Positions 53,075 through 63,754 are shown, counted from the first letter of the stretch. The stretch: DNA of 64,000 bases from Candidatus Zixiibacteriota bacterium (GCA_024278935.1 JAJRSF010000014.1:1-64000), one strand, 5' to 3'. Translations and numbers: made by a program. The notes: generated by a model not told the origin, from the sequence alone.

Positions 53075-55234
53075 ATGCCAAAATTTAAACTCGCCATAGG
53101 TCTGCACAATCATCAACCGGTCGGAAACTTTGACTTTGTTTTTGATGAGTCCCATCAAAAAGCATACAAACCATTTGCCAATCTGCTTGCTAAATATCCG
53201 AACATTCGCATATCGCTTCATCAGTCTGGAATCTTATGGGACTGGCAGGAAAAACATAAACCGGAATATATAAAAAAAATACAAAAGTTGGTAGATAAGA
53301 AACAGATCGAACTTATGTCCGGTGGATTCTACGAACCTATTCTCGTTTCAATCCGAGAGCAAGATTGTTATGGTCAGATTCAGAAACTTGATAGCTATAT
53401 TAAAAATCGGTTTCAGACAACCCCCAAAGGTGCCTGGCTAACTGAACGGATATGGGAACCGCATCTTCCGAAAATTCTCAATAATGCAGGGGTAAAATTT
53501 ATTCCTGTTGATGATACCCATTTTATCTATGCCGGGTTTGATGAGTCTCAACTAACCGGTCCGTTTGTGACCGAGTTTGAGGGGAAAGAGCTGACATTGC
53601 TACCGATTTCAAAACGGATGCACTATCTGATTCCGTTTGGAACTGTCGATGAGCTGATTGCTGAACTGAAACAGATGGCGGAGAAAAATCCGAACGGTAT
53701 GGTAATCTACGCCGACGATGGTGAAAAATTCGGCTCATGGCCTAAGACATATGAACATTGTTATAAAGATAAATGGTTACAAAACTTTTTCGATGCGGTC
53801 ACTTCCAATTCTGACTGGCTAGAGATCGTTCCGCTTTCAGAAGCTGCCAACGCTCAGCCTGTCGGGCGGGCGTATCTGCCGTCGGCTTCTTATGCCGAGA
53901 TGCTCCACTGGTCTATTCCGTCGAAACCGTTTATCGAATACGAAAATTTTGAAAAGTTTTTACAAGAGCAGGGGGAAGATGAAGCGTATGGTCGTTTTGT
54001 TCGGGGTGGTCATTGGCGGGGATTCTTGACCAAGTATGAAGAAGTAAACCTGATGCATAAAAAGATGTTATACATCTCACAAAAATTAGAAGCGTTAGAA
54101 TCTAAACATAAAAAGTCAGAACAATTTAAGCAGGCACAAGATAATCTATACGCCGCCCAATGTAATTGTCCTTATTGGCATGGCGTTTTTGGCGGGCTGT
54201 ATCTTCCGCATATTCGTACCGCAATCTATTCGCATTTGGTTGAGGCAGAGTCGTTGATTGCACAGCTTGAGAAGAATCCACTTTCAATAAAAATGTTAGA
54301 TTTTGATATAGATGGTCATGATGAAATTATTGTCGAGACAGATAAGCTTACATCGGTTTTTAAACCGCAATTCGGTGGCACTATGATTGAGCTTTCGATG
54401 CTTGATAAAAAATTCTCACTGACCGATACACTGACCCGTCGCAAAGAGGGCTACCATCTCAAACTCGAACAAGCAGTCACCGAAGATAAAGCAGGCGAGT
54501 CAAAATCTATACATGATTTAGTGTTGACTAAAGAGGAAGGGCTATCAGATTTTCTACTGGAAGCTTGGTATCTTAAACGTTGTTTTATCGACCATGTTTT
54601 TACAGGCGATGTTGACTTTGATAAGTTTCAGTCTAACAAGTTTGGTGAGCATGGTGACGTTGTGCTTGAAGCATACGATTCAAAAATAAAAGGTAACAAA
54701 GTCATTCTCACTCGTCATGGAAATCTGAGACGTGCAAACGATGTTGTTGGTTTGACGATTTAAAAATCTTTTACGTTCACCGATAATTCAGAATCAATTG
54801 ATATCGTCTACAAACTAACTGCTGACATTGATACACCGATAGATATAAATTTTGGTATAGAAAATAATTTTAATTTTCAGGCAGGACATGCTATTGATAG
54901 GTTTGTGCTAATAGATAATGTGCAACCAAAAGATGGCTATCTTGATTCTGATGGTGAACATACCGACTCGCATTCAATAGCGATGATTGACCAGTACCGT
55001 GATGTTGGCGTTGCTTTGTGTGCCGAGACAAAATCGAATATATGGCATCTTCCGATATTTACCGTCTCGCTTTCCGAGAGTGGCTTTGAAAAAGTCTATC
55101 AGGGAACGACGATTGTGCATCAGTATAATTTAAAAGTCTCTGACAAACCGCTTGAGCTGAAAGTTACGTTGGTAACCGGCAATGAGCAATCGGTGCGAGA
55201 ATTGTTGGAAACATTACAAACTGCGGTTTCTTGA
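53075..55234 (+). CDS. GH57-family alpha-amylase/4-alpha-glucanotransferase-like enzyme, interrupted by in-frame TAA
   Basis: GLHNHQPVGNFDFVF, GAWLTERIWEP, YADDGEKFGSWP; the same frame continues past TAA 54761-54763 as KSFTFTDNSESIDIVYKLTADIDTPIDINFGIENNFNFQAGHAIDRF into track ORF 54905..55234. Confidence 0.88.
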
Positions 55235-55249
55235 GAATTAAACAAGTAT

Positions 55250-55278
55250 GTAGGGCAGAACCCTTTAGTGGTTCTGCC
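55250..55278 (+). repeat. GTAG-footed REP-like hairpin
   Basis: GTAGGGCAGAACCCTTTAGTGGTTCTGCC. Confidence 0.75.
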
Positions 55279-55295
55279 AATGAAAAAGAAACGAA

Positions 55296-55700
55296 TTAAA
55301 ATTCAAATTCATTTCCTATGTCTAATTCAAAAACATTGAATTTTTGATGGTTTGTATATGTAGAAAATGCAGAGAATGGGGATAAATCTTGTTCAGTAGT
55401 ACCAAATGGAATCATCATATCTAGAATAAAGTTTGTACTTCCAATATTGGTCTTGAAAGGGGTAGATAGCTTTACATGAAATCTCGATATACCTTGATCA
55501 ATAGTAGAAAGTGTCGAGTCAATAATTCCACTGAAATTACTAGAATAAATAGAAGTTTTATAGTTCTCATAATTAATACCCATGAAAAGTTTGATCTTTT
55601 GCTGATGCTTATGGGTAGCATTTTCAGCAGAAAGAATACTTGTGGAAATTAGTAAAACAAAAAGTATTGTTGATGAAATTTTGCTAAATTGAGTCTTCAT
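55296..55700 (-). CDS. Small secreted beta-rich protein, hypothetical
   Basis: Signal peptide MKTQFSKISSTILFVLLISTSILSA; C-terminal ELDIGNEFEF. Confidence 0.55.
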   Translation of the reverse strand: MKTQFSKISSTILFVLLISTSILSAENATHKHQQKIKLFMGINYENYKTSIYSSNFSGIIDSTLSTIDQGISRFHVKLSTPFKTNIGSTNFILDMMIPFGTTEQDLSPFSAFSTYTNHQKFNVFELDIGNEFEF

Positions 55701-55961
55701 CGAATTTTCCTCCTATGGTAAAATGTTTTGGTTTTATTTGTGTTAATATTATACATTAAAAATAATGTAAATCAAGAGGAAAGGGTATGGAGTTGTCTAT
55801 TAAAGACAATAGAATTAACTTTCAAATACTTGTAAGAATGAACATCTTGTCGGGTTCAGCAACTTGTAAACAATTTGCTTGGAACACCGTCATACAGCTA
55901 GTATTAACTTTCATCTACATAATCCACTTGTCTTTTAGAGCGAATTCGATATATTCTAATA

Positions 55962-56702
55962 ATGATTAAAAAAATTGCCGAAATAGCATCAAATTGCAAA
56001 CGTATAGTAGTCCTGACTGGGGCAGGAATTTCTGCCGAGTCGGGCGTTCCGACATTTCGGGGGAAAGATGGTGTCTGGGCAAATTTTAAGCCCGAAGAAC
56101 TCGCTTCAGTTGCAGGGTTCATGGAAAATACAGAAATTGTATGGGAGTGGTATAATTGGCGACGTGAATTAATGGAAAAAGTGAAGCCGAATAAAGGGCA
56201 TATCGCAATCACCAATTTAGAAAAACTCTCGCCTAATTTTTCATTGATAACTCAAAATGTCGATGGACTCCATACAATTGCCGAGACTCAAAATATATTA
56301 GAACTCCATGGAAATATCAGCCGTAACAAATGTTCGGTCTGTCATCTGATAGTCGACGAAAAGCTGGTTATCGACCCAAGCAATATACCAACATGTAAAA
56401 AATGCGGTGGCAAAATTCGCCCTGATATTGTATGGTTTGGCGAAATGCTAGATGAACAGCTTATCAGTCAGGCGATGGTTGATTCTGAACAAGCGGAAAT
56501 ATTCTTTTGTATCGGCACATCAGCCGTGGTACATCCTGCCGCTTCGCTTCCGTCGATAGCAAAACAGCGTGGAGCTGTTCTTGTTGAAATCAATACCGAA
56601 GAAACAGTCCTGACATCACAGGCTGATTATTTTGTACAAGGCAAATCAGGTGAAATTCTCCCTGAAATCATACAGTTGGTTCAGGAAAAGAAATCAATTT
56701 AA
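55962..56702 (+). CDS. Sir2-family NAD-dependent protein deacylase
   Basis: TGAGISAESGVPTFRGKDG, TQNVDGLH, CSVC...CKKCGG zinc site, GTSAVVHPAA. Confidence 0.95.
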   Translation: MIKKIAEIASNCKRIVVLTGAGISAESGVPTFRGKDGVWANFKPEELASVAGFMENTEIVWEWYNWRRELMEKVKPNKGHIAITNLEKLSPNFSLITQNVDGLHTIAETQNILELHGNISRNKCSVCHLIVDEKLVIDPSNIPTCKKCGGKIRPDIVWFGEMLDEQLISQAMVDSEQAEIFFCIGTSAVVHPAASLPSIAKQRGAVLVEINTEETVLTSQADYFVQGKSGEILPEIIQLVQEKKSI

Positions 56703-56754
56703 GTTGCATCTGAGACTGGTTTTCAGTAGTATAAGAGATAGAATATTGCTAAAT

Positions 56755-58877
56755 ATGACAAAAAAAAACCTAACATATCTTACACTCTTTTTGTGCCTCA
56801 CAGTATTTCTCAGTCTTTCAGGCTGCGTATATTACAACACCTTTTTTAATGCGAAAAAAGCATTTAATGAGGCAGAAAAAATACGTGCAAGAACAAAATA
56901 CACTTCGGATACCGGTGGTAATAAGCAATATCAATATGCCATTGAAAAGGCACTCAAAGTAATTGAAAACCATCCCAATACAAAATATTACGATGACGCT
57001 CTCTATGTAATCGGTGTTTCATATTATAACACAAAGCAATATGCCAAAGCAGGTCGACGACTAAGAGAATTGATTGCAAATTATCCTGAATCACCTTACA
57101 TAAAAGAATCGGAACTCTACTTAGCGAAGACAAAATTAAAATCTCGCGAAGAAGAAGAAGCGATGGTCTTGTTTGAAGATATTTTTAATTCCGATTATGA
57201 AAGAACATTAAAGTCCGAAGCTGCGATGGGCTTAGGGCAATATTACTATAATAATAATCAATTTCTTGATGCCCAGCCTTATTTTATGTCGGTCCGTGAT
57301 TCATTAGGTAATGATATTGAAAAAAAGAGAGCCCAACAATATATTGCCGATGGTTATTACAGACTCTTTTTATTCGATGATGCTTTAGGGGCTTATCTGC
57401 AACTTGCTGAGATGGATCTAGATAAAAAAGAAAAATATCATGCCATGTTTACTGCCTCTCAAGCAGCTTTTAGGTTAATGAGAATCGATGATGGGATGGA
57501 TTACTTAAACTCACTTTTAGAAAATGAAATTTACTTTAGTTCTTTTGGTGAGCTTAAATTAGCAATTGCCCAGGGAAAAGAATATGATGGCGAGTTTGAA
57601 GATGCCGAAGAGATTTATTTAGAGCTTAAAGATATTCAAAATAAAAAAGTTGCCTCCGAGGCAAATTACCAACTTGGACTCATAGCACAACTCGACAACG
57701 ATGACCTACTTCTTGCAAAAGAATACTATGACACTGCCACAAAATTATATCGTGCGAATGAATCCGGTGAAGATGCTTTGTATCGTTCTGTTGAAATCGG
57801 GAAACTTGCGATTTTTGCCCGTACACTCGAAATTGATTCAACAACGACACAGGAAAATATAGACGATGCCGCCTTTACACAAATCCAGTTAGCTCAAATT
57901 TATTGGTTATCTTTAGATAAACCGGATACCGCTATGATGGAAATGCAGTATGTTATTGACTCATTCCCAACTGCCTTTGATGTACCAACGGCGATGATTG
58001 CTCTTTCGCAGATGTATAAAGAACATAAAAATGACTCGACAGCATCTGACTCTATACTACATTTAGTACTGGAAAAATATCCGACATCTGATAGAGTTCC
58101 TGAAGTGCTGGACTTATTAGATTTAAAAGGAACCGCCGCAGATACCGGATATGCAAAATTATATTTAGACAAGGCGGAAGCTTTTTTGCCGATGAAAACA
58201 ATATGGATTCATCAAAATATTACTACCAATATATTGTAGACAACTTTCCCGAGTCAGATATTTATCTGCAAGCTCGGTTTGCTCTCTTATGGCTAGTCGA
58301 AGAATATCAAGCCCCCGGTGATTCAACTCTGTTTTTTGCTTACAACGCATTTATCGATTCATTCCCGGGAACTCCATGGGCAAACGAAGCGAATAAAATT
58401 GTCAGACTTGCAAATAGAGAAAAAAAGAGAGAAGATCAGGGTGATTCAACTCGTACTGATGACAGGAACGACAATGAGAGTGAAAATTTGCTCGCGGGTG
58501 GCAACTCAGATGGTGAAGAAGAATATGTTGAAGATGAATATCTCGATCCTTTTGTAGCACTATATATTGATCCAAAAGGAAAAAAAGCACAGGTCATGAG
58601 ACTGGAACCAATGCAAACAAGACGGGATTTTGTTTACCCTCCGGAAGCGTACCGTGAGGGATGGGAAGGGGATTTATATTTTCAAATCTTACTTGATTTC
58701 TCTGGTGAAGTTGCTGATTATAAACTGAAAATAAAATCGGCTCACGAAGCAATAGATAGAGAGGCTTCGGAATCGGTAGCGACTATGATTTTTGACATGA
58801 TTGATATACCACCTGAATTACAAGAATCCTGGTTTGTGTATAAATTCTCAGTTATAAAACCGGATAAGATACGATGA
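56755..58877 (+). CDS. TPR lipoprotein with C-terminal TonB-like domain, split by an apparent -1 homopolymer frameshift
   Basis: Lipobox SLSGCVYYN; TPRs; one extra T in T6 58182-58187 reads KLYLDKAEAFFADENNMDSSKYYYQYIVDNFPES into track ORF 58203..58877; C-terminal PPEAYREGWEGDLYFQILLDFSGEVADYKL. Confidence 0.85.
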
Positions 58878-59662
58878 TAAAACCAACTTGTGATGACACC
58901 ATACTCGAAAAAAAACGAAACTTAAAAAACAGATATTTTTCATTTACGTTCAAACCTTTTTCACTTGTTAAAAAATGTAAGCCCGGGCATTTTGTGCAAT
59001 TAGAACTGCCCAATACAGATATTTATTTTAGAAGACCTTTCTCTATCGCATCGGTAACATCAGATGGTGATATTGAAATTATATTTAAAATTTTCGGCAA
59101 AGGTACCGCCTTGCTCGCAGAACTTGCCAAAGGAGGCACAGTCAATCTGCTTGGACCTCTTGGTAAGTCGTTTACTTTTCCAAAAAAGAATGAACAAACA
59201 ATTATTATAGCCGGTGGTGTCGGGTTTCCTCCGCTGATGTATCTTGCTGTTGAAATGATAGCCAAAGGATACAACCCAAAATCTATACACTTTTTCTACG
59301 GCGGAAGAACAACCGATGACATCATTGAAAAAAGCCGTATCAAAAAACTTGGCGTCAATTTTTATCCAGTTACCGAAGATGGGTCCTACGGCACTAAAGG
59401 ATTGGTGACCAAACCGGTCGAAGAATTTATACAATCATCAGATTCAAAAATGAGAATTTACTCCTGTGGACCTACCGGCATGCTCAAAGCTGCCGATTCT
59501 CTCGGACTAAAATATTCCGTTCCGGGACAACTTTCGCTTGAAGCTCCAATGCCATGCGGTGTTGGTATCTGTCTTGGCTGTGTTGTAGAAAAAAACGATG
59601 GGACTCATGCAAGGGTTTGTTGTGATGGACCAATTTTTGAAATCGGGGAGATTAAATTATGA
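58874..59662 (+). CDS. pyrK: Dihydroorotate dehydrogenase electron-transfer subunit
   Basis: RRPFSIASV, GGVGFPPL, C-terminal CGVGICLGCVV...RVCCDGPIF Fe-S cysteines. Confidence 0.93.
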   Translation: MIKPTCDDTILEKKRNLKNRYFSFTFKPFSLVKKCKPGHFVQLELPNTDIYFRRPFSIASVTSDGDIEIIFKIFGKGTALLAELAKGGTVNLLGPLGKSFTFPKKNEQTIIIAGGVGFPPLMYLAVEMIAKGYNPKSIHFFYGGRTTDDIIEKSRIKKLGVNFYPVTEDGSYGTKGLVTKPVEEFIQSSDSKMRIYSCGPTGMLKAADSLGLKYSVPGQLSLEAPMPCGVGICLGCVVEKNDGTHARVCCDGPIFEIGEIKL

Positions 59663-60576
59663 AACCTGATTTAAAAGTAAATATCGCAGGCGTTGAGTTT
59701 GCAAATCCGCTCATGACCGCATCGGGATGTTGTGGCTACGGCGAAGAGTTAGCAGATATCTTTCCGCTTGCAAAGCTCGGTGCTTTGGTTACAAAATCTA
59801 TTTCGCTCAACCCTCGCTTGGGTCACCCACCTCCACGTACAGCCGAAGTCAGATCGGGAATGCTCAATGCGATTGGTTTAGCAAATGTTGGTATCGAAAA
59901 ATTTATCTCTGATAAAATTCCATTTTTAGATAAACAACCAACAAAAATAATTGTTAATGTTGCAGGTTCCAAACTAGCAGAATATGTTGAAGTCTGTTCC
60001 AAGCTGAATGACTTTGAATCTGTCAGCATGATAGAGCTTAATATCAGTTGTCCAAATGTTGACGAAGGTGGCATGGAGTTTGGTTCCGACCCGGTAATGA
60101 CTGAAAAATCTCTCAAAGCAGTCAAAAAAGTTTTCGACCGTCCGATTATTGCCAAGCTCTCACCAAATGTAACATCAATTGTTGAAATAGCAAAAGCTGC
60201 CGAACAAGGTGGTGCCGATGCCTTCTCGGTGATAAATTCACTTGTTGGTATGGCTGTGGATGCTGAATCATGGCATACAAAAATCACCAATAATAAAGGT
60301 GGTCTGACCGGACCTGCTATTAAACCAGTTGCTCTTCAGATGGTTCACGCCGTATATTCTCATAGTTCTCTGCCAATCATCGGAATCGGCGGTATTCAAT
60401 CGACGACCGATGTTATCGAATTTCTACTGTGTGGTGCGACTGCGGTGCAAATCGGAACGGCACTGTTTAAAGACCCAATGCTGTTTATTAAAATTGAAAA
60501 AGAATTGTTACAATATATGAAACGAAAAAAATGTAACACAATATACGATCTCATCGGAAAAGTGAGGAAATACTAA
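59659..60576 (+). CDS. pyrD: Dihydroorotate dehydrogenase (class 1B-like)
   Basis: NPLMTASGCCGYG, NISCPNVDEGGMEFG, KLSPNVTSI, GIGGIQSTTDVIEFLLCGATAVQIGTA. Confidence 0.95.
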   Translation: MKPDLKVNIAGVEFANPLMTASGCCGYGEELADIFPLAKLGALVTKSISLNPRLGHPPPRTAEVRSGMLNAIGLANVGIEKFISDKIPFLDKQPTKIIVNVAGSKLAEYVEVCSKLNDFESVSMIELNISCPNVDEGGMEFGSDPVMTEKSLKAVKKVFDRPIIAKLSPNVTSIVEIAKAAEQGGADAFSVINSLVGMAVDAESWHTKITNNKGGLTGPAIKPVALQMVHAVYSHSSLPIIGIGGIQSTTDVIEFLLCGATAVQIGTALFKDPMLFIKIEKELLQYMKRKKCNTIYDLIGKVRKY

Positions 60577-61391
60577 TGTCCGCTGTTGAGAAACTACAAG
60601 CTATACAAGAAAAAAATAAATCATACATCTGTTTAGGTCTGGATTTAGATCCTAAAAAAATGCCACCCGATTCTACTCTTTCAATAAAAAGTATGTATGA
60701 ATTTGCCATGAATATTATCGAGGCAACCAAAGATCATGTCTGTGCCTATAAACCGAACCTAGCTTTTTATGAACACTTAGGACACGACGGTCTTTCGCTA
60801 CTTGAATCTATCGTCAAACGTATGCCTGAAAATATCCCGCTTATCTTAGATTGCAAACGTGGGGATATTGGTAATACAGCTTCGTTTTATGCCGAAGCAA
60901 TGTTTGATAAAATGAATGCCGATTGGGTGACTTTAGCTCCATATATGGGTTATGATTCGATGCGTCCATTCTTGGAATATAAAGATAAAGGTATTTTTGT
61001 TCTTTGTCTGACTTCAAATTCCGGTTCAAAAGATTTCCAACTTCTTGATGTAGGTGGCAAACCTCTCTATGAAGTCGTTGCCGAAAAAGTTGACTATTGG
61101 AATAAAGAAAACAACTGCGGTTTAGTTGTTGGTGCGACAAATCCTGAACAGTTAAAAGATATACGAGTTATTGCCAAAGATATGCCGTTGTTAATTCCGG
61201 GTGTTGGAGTTCAAGGTGGTTCGCTTGAAAAATCACTTCTCTATGGAACCGACAATTTCACAAAACCGGCGGTGATAAATGTCTCACGCTCAGTCTTGTA
61301 TGCATCCAATGGTGCCGACTATGCCGACAAAGCTCGCGATGAACTTATCAAACTGAACAATCAATCAAAAAAATTAAAGCTGGTGAACTGA
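60576..61391 (+). CDS. pyrF: Orotidine 5'-phosphate decarboxylase (subfamily 2)
   Basis: LGLDLDPKKMP, YKPNLAFYE, ILDCKRGDIGNTA, GVGVQGG; likely continues in frame with the downstream low-complexity ORF after one missing base. Confidence 0.94.
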   Translation: MSAVEKLQAIQEKNKSYICLGLDLDPKKMPPDSTLSIKSMYEFAMNIIEATKDHVCAYKPNLAFYEHLGHDGLSLLESIVKRMPENIPLILDCKRGDIGNTASFYAEAMFDKMNADWVTLAPYMGYDSMRPFLEYKDKGIFVLCLTSNSGSKDFQLLDVGGKPLYEVVAEKVDYWNKENNCGLVVGATNPEQLKDIRVIAKDMPLLIPGVGVQGGSLEKSLLYGTDNFTKPAVINVSRSVLYASNGADYADKARDELIKLNNQSKKLKLVN

Positions 61392-62416
61392 CCGAAACTA
61401 CGGTTGAAAAATCAGAACCTACCCAACAAGAATCTGCCACAAAAACACAGGTACAAGGCTTCCCTCCCCCAGCTCCGCAGCAACCTACGCAACCTGAAAA
61501 ACCTGCTGAACAGGTAACTCCTGCACCTGTAAGTGAACCTGAAAAACCTATCGAAACAATAGAACCGACAAAGTCGGCTGAACAGGCAATGCCTGTCGAA
61601 GAAGCAAAACCTGCTGAACAGGCAAAACCTGCTGAACAGGCAAAACCTGCTGAACAGGCAAAACCTATCGAGACAATAGAACCGACAAAGCCGGCAGAAC
61701 AGACAAAACCTGCTGAACCGGTAACTCCTGCACCTTTAAGTGAACCTGAAAAACATATCGAAACAATAGAACCGACAAAGTCGGCTGAACAGACAATGCC
61801 TGCTGAACAGGCAAAACCTGACGAAGAACAGAAACCGACAATGCCAACACCTGCACCTCTGCCGAAGCCTCCACCATTACCTCAAGTGAATAGAGAACAT
61901 CAGCATACAAGTTCTGAGAACCATAAGAATCATGAACAGGTAATGCCTGTCGAAGAAGCAAAACCTGTCGAAGAAGTAAATCAGGCGAAGCCTGTAAAAC
62001 CGACAATGCCAACACCTCCGCCTCTACTTAAGCCTCCACCATTACCTCAAGTGAATAGAGAACATCAGCATACAAGTTCTGACAATCATAAGAATCATGC
62101 ACAGGCAAAACCTGTCGAACCTCGAAAAACTCCACCGCAAATGCCAACACCTCCGCCTATACTTCCACCAAACCCGGAAGTTATGCGACGGAACCGTGAA
62201 GAGCAGGAGCGTCGTTTGAAAGCGTTGCAGGAACAGAAACAGCAACAGCAAAACGGCGATGATACTTCTACAAATGATTCAACTGAGAGTAGTAATTCTT
62301 CTGACGGAGAAAATCGTTCGGAGCAGAACAACCAATCTTCTCATGATGGAAATCAACAGCAGAACAATCAACAGCAGAATTTCCAATCAAGAAGACATAA
62401 CCGAAACAAACGATAA
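61374..62416 (+). CDS. Low-complexity P/E/K/Q-rich tail, probable C-terminal extension of PyrF
   Basis: Frame open from before the A7 run 61367-61373 to 62416 with no start or SD in 61392-61588; track ORF begins at an internal repeat ATG (61589). Confidence 0.65.
61600..62105 (+). repeat. Nested coding tandem repeats
   Basis: 18-bp GCAAAACCTGCTGAACAG units, and a ~105-bp unit (MPTPxPLxKPPPLPQVNREHQHTSSxNHKNH) present twice, near 61840 and 62005. Confidence 0.85.
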
Positions 62417-62435
62417 ATATTTTTAATTTATAAAT

Positions 62436-62470
62436 AAAAAACGGACACTATCTCGTGTCCGTTTTTTTTG
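62436..62470. terminator. Rho-independent terminator
   Basis: AAAAAACGGACACtatctcGTGTCCGTTTTTTTT. Confidence 0.85.
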
Positions 62471-62550
62471 TTTGCAATTTGTAGGAGACCGCTTACCTGT
62501 TCCGCATATCAACAACTTGGAATCTTCAGATGCTTACTACTATTTAGTAG

Positions 62551-63111
62551 TTACCAATCTTTTTCAAAGCGAAGTAGCGAATAGACAAACTTACCGTAGT
62601 ACTCACCATTGAAATAATGATGTTGCCGAAGGGTTCCATCTTTGTGAAATCCGAGCGACTCCACAAGTTGAATCGTAGGCGAATTAAACTCTGCTGTTTC
62701 GGCGTACACTTTATTTAAGTTTCTGAAATCATATAAAAATGAAATTAATAACTGCATCGCTTCTTTGCCATAGTCATGGTTCCGATAAAGCGGGTCAACC
62801 AAAATTCCAAGTTCTGCTGAACGGTTTACATCATTGTAGTTAAAAAACGAAATCTTCCCGATATGGGTATCGTCTTCTTTGAGCATAATAGCAAAGGCTT
62901 GTTTATATGGAGATTTCTCAGGTTTTTTGAACCGGTCGGCAATATCGTTTTCATTGGTGAAAGCTAATGGATGTACGGTCATGGAGTGCGGTTCAGATTT
63001 GTTAAACCAGTCTAAATGACGACGGGCATCATCGGCTGTTTCAGGTGTCAGGTAAATTTTTCTTCCAATAAACGATGGTTGGGTTGGGTACTCTTTTTTT
63101 TCTTTAGCCAT
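62551..63111 (-). CDS. RimJ/RimL-type GNAT N-acetyltransferase
   Basis: AELGILVDPLYRNHDYGKEAMQLLISFLYDFRNLNKVYAETAEFNSPTIQLVESLGFHKDGTLRQH. Confidence 0.9.
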   Translation of the reverse strand: MAKEKKEYPTQPSFIGRKIYLTPETADDARRHLDWFNKSEPHSMTVHPLAFTNENDIADRFKKPEKSPYKQAFAIMLKEDDTHIGKISFFNYNDVNRSAELGILVDPLYRNHDYGKEAMQLLISFLYDFRNLNKVYAETAEFNSPTIQLVESLGFHKDGTLRQHHYFNGEYYGKFVYSLLRFEKDW

Positions 63112-63140
63112 TGTTCACTCCGTTTATTTAAAACCTAGAT

Positions 63141-63674
63141 TTACTTTCTTATCTTTTTATCATCAAATGCTATAGCTTCTTTTATCGTATTGATAGCATC
63201 AAGCCGACCCCGAAGATTATCAATAACAACTTCTTTATGCTCAAGCTTTTTATAATCTTCAAAAAACCGCTGAAGTTCTTTCATAACATGTGGAGGAAGT
63301 GCTGAAATATCATGGTACGAATTATATGCAGGGTCAAAGCGATGCACGGCAATAATTTTATCATCCTGTCCTTTTTCATCAGACATGGTAATCATTCCAA
63401 TCGGCAAACACTCAACTAAACAAAGCGAGGCAAGCGGTTCCTGGCAAAGCACCAGCACATCAAGCGGGTCATCATCATCGCAATAAGTCTGCGGAATAAA
63501 ACCATAGTTAGCAGGGTAATGCACCGAACTATAAAGCACACGGTCGGCAAAAAGCATTCCGGTCTCTTTATGTAGCTCATATTTATTTTTTGATCCCTTA
63601 GGAATTTCAATTATAGAAATAAATGCTTCATCAATATTATCGCCGGGGGAAACGTCGTGCCACGGATTGCCCAT
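63141..63674 (-). CDS. ppa: Inorganic pyrophosphatase (family I)
   Basis: MGNPWHDVSPG start; EIPKGSKNKYELHKETG, HYPANYGFIPQT, DDDPLDVLVL. Confidence 0.96.
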   Translation of the reverse strand: MGNPWHDVSPGDNIDEAFISIIEIPKGSKNKYELHKETGMLFADRVLYSSVHYPANYGFIPQTYCDDDDPLDVLVLCQEPLASLCLVECLPIGMITMSDEKGQDDKIIAVHRFDPAYNSYHDISALPPHVMKELQRFFEDYKKLEHKEVVIDNLRGRLDAINTIKEAIAFDDKKIRK

Positions 63675-63754
63675 ATTTGTTGCTCCTTTAAATTTTGCAC
63701 GTAGTATAAGGGAGAGAGCCGATTGGGGCAATCTTAATTTTTTATAATTGTTGT

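Noticed and set aside
21199-54763. Stop-codon recoding (pyrrolysine or selenocysteine, or an alternative genetic code) to explain the in-frame TAG and TAA
   Set aside because: Only two cases, involving different stop codons, with no recoding element recognised and normal use of stops elsewhere; point mutation or sequence error is simpler
61600-62105. CRISPR array
   Set aside because: The repeats are coding, contiguous 18-bp units without unique spacers, and no cas genes are present
61589-62416. Standalone TonB-like protein because of the P/E/K repeats
   Set aside because: No transmembrane anchor, no TonB C-terminal domain and no start site; continuation of the pyrF frame is a better fit
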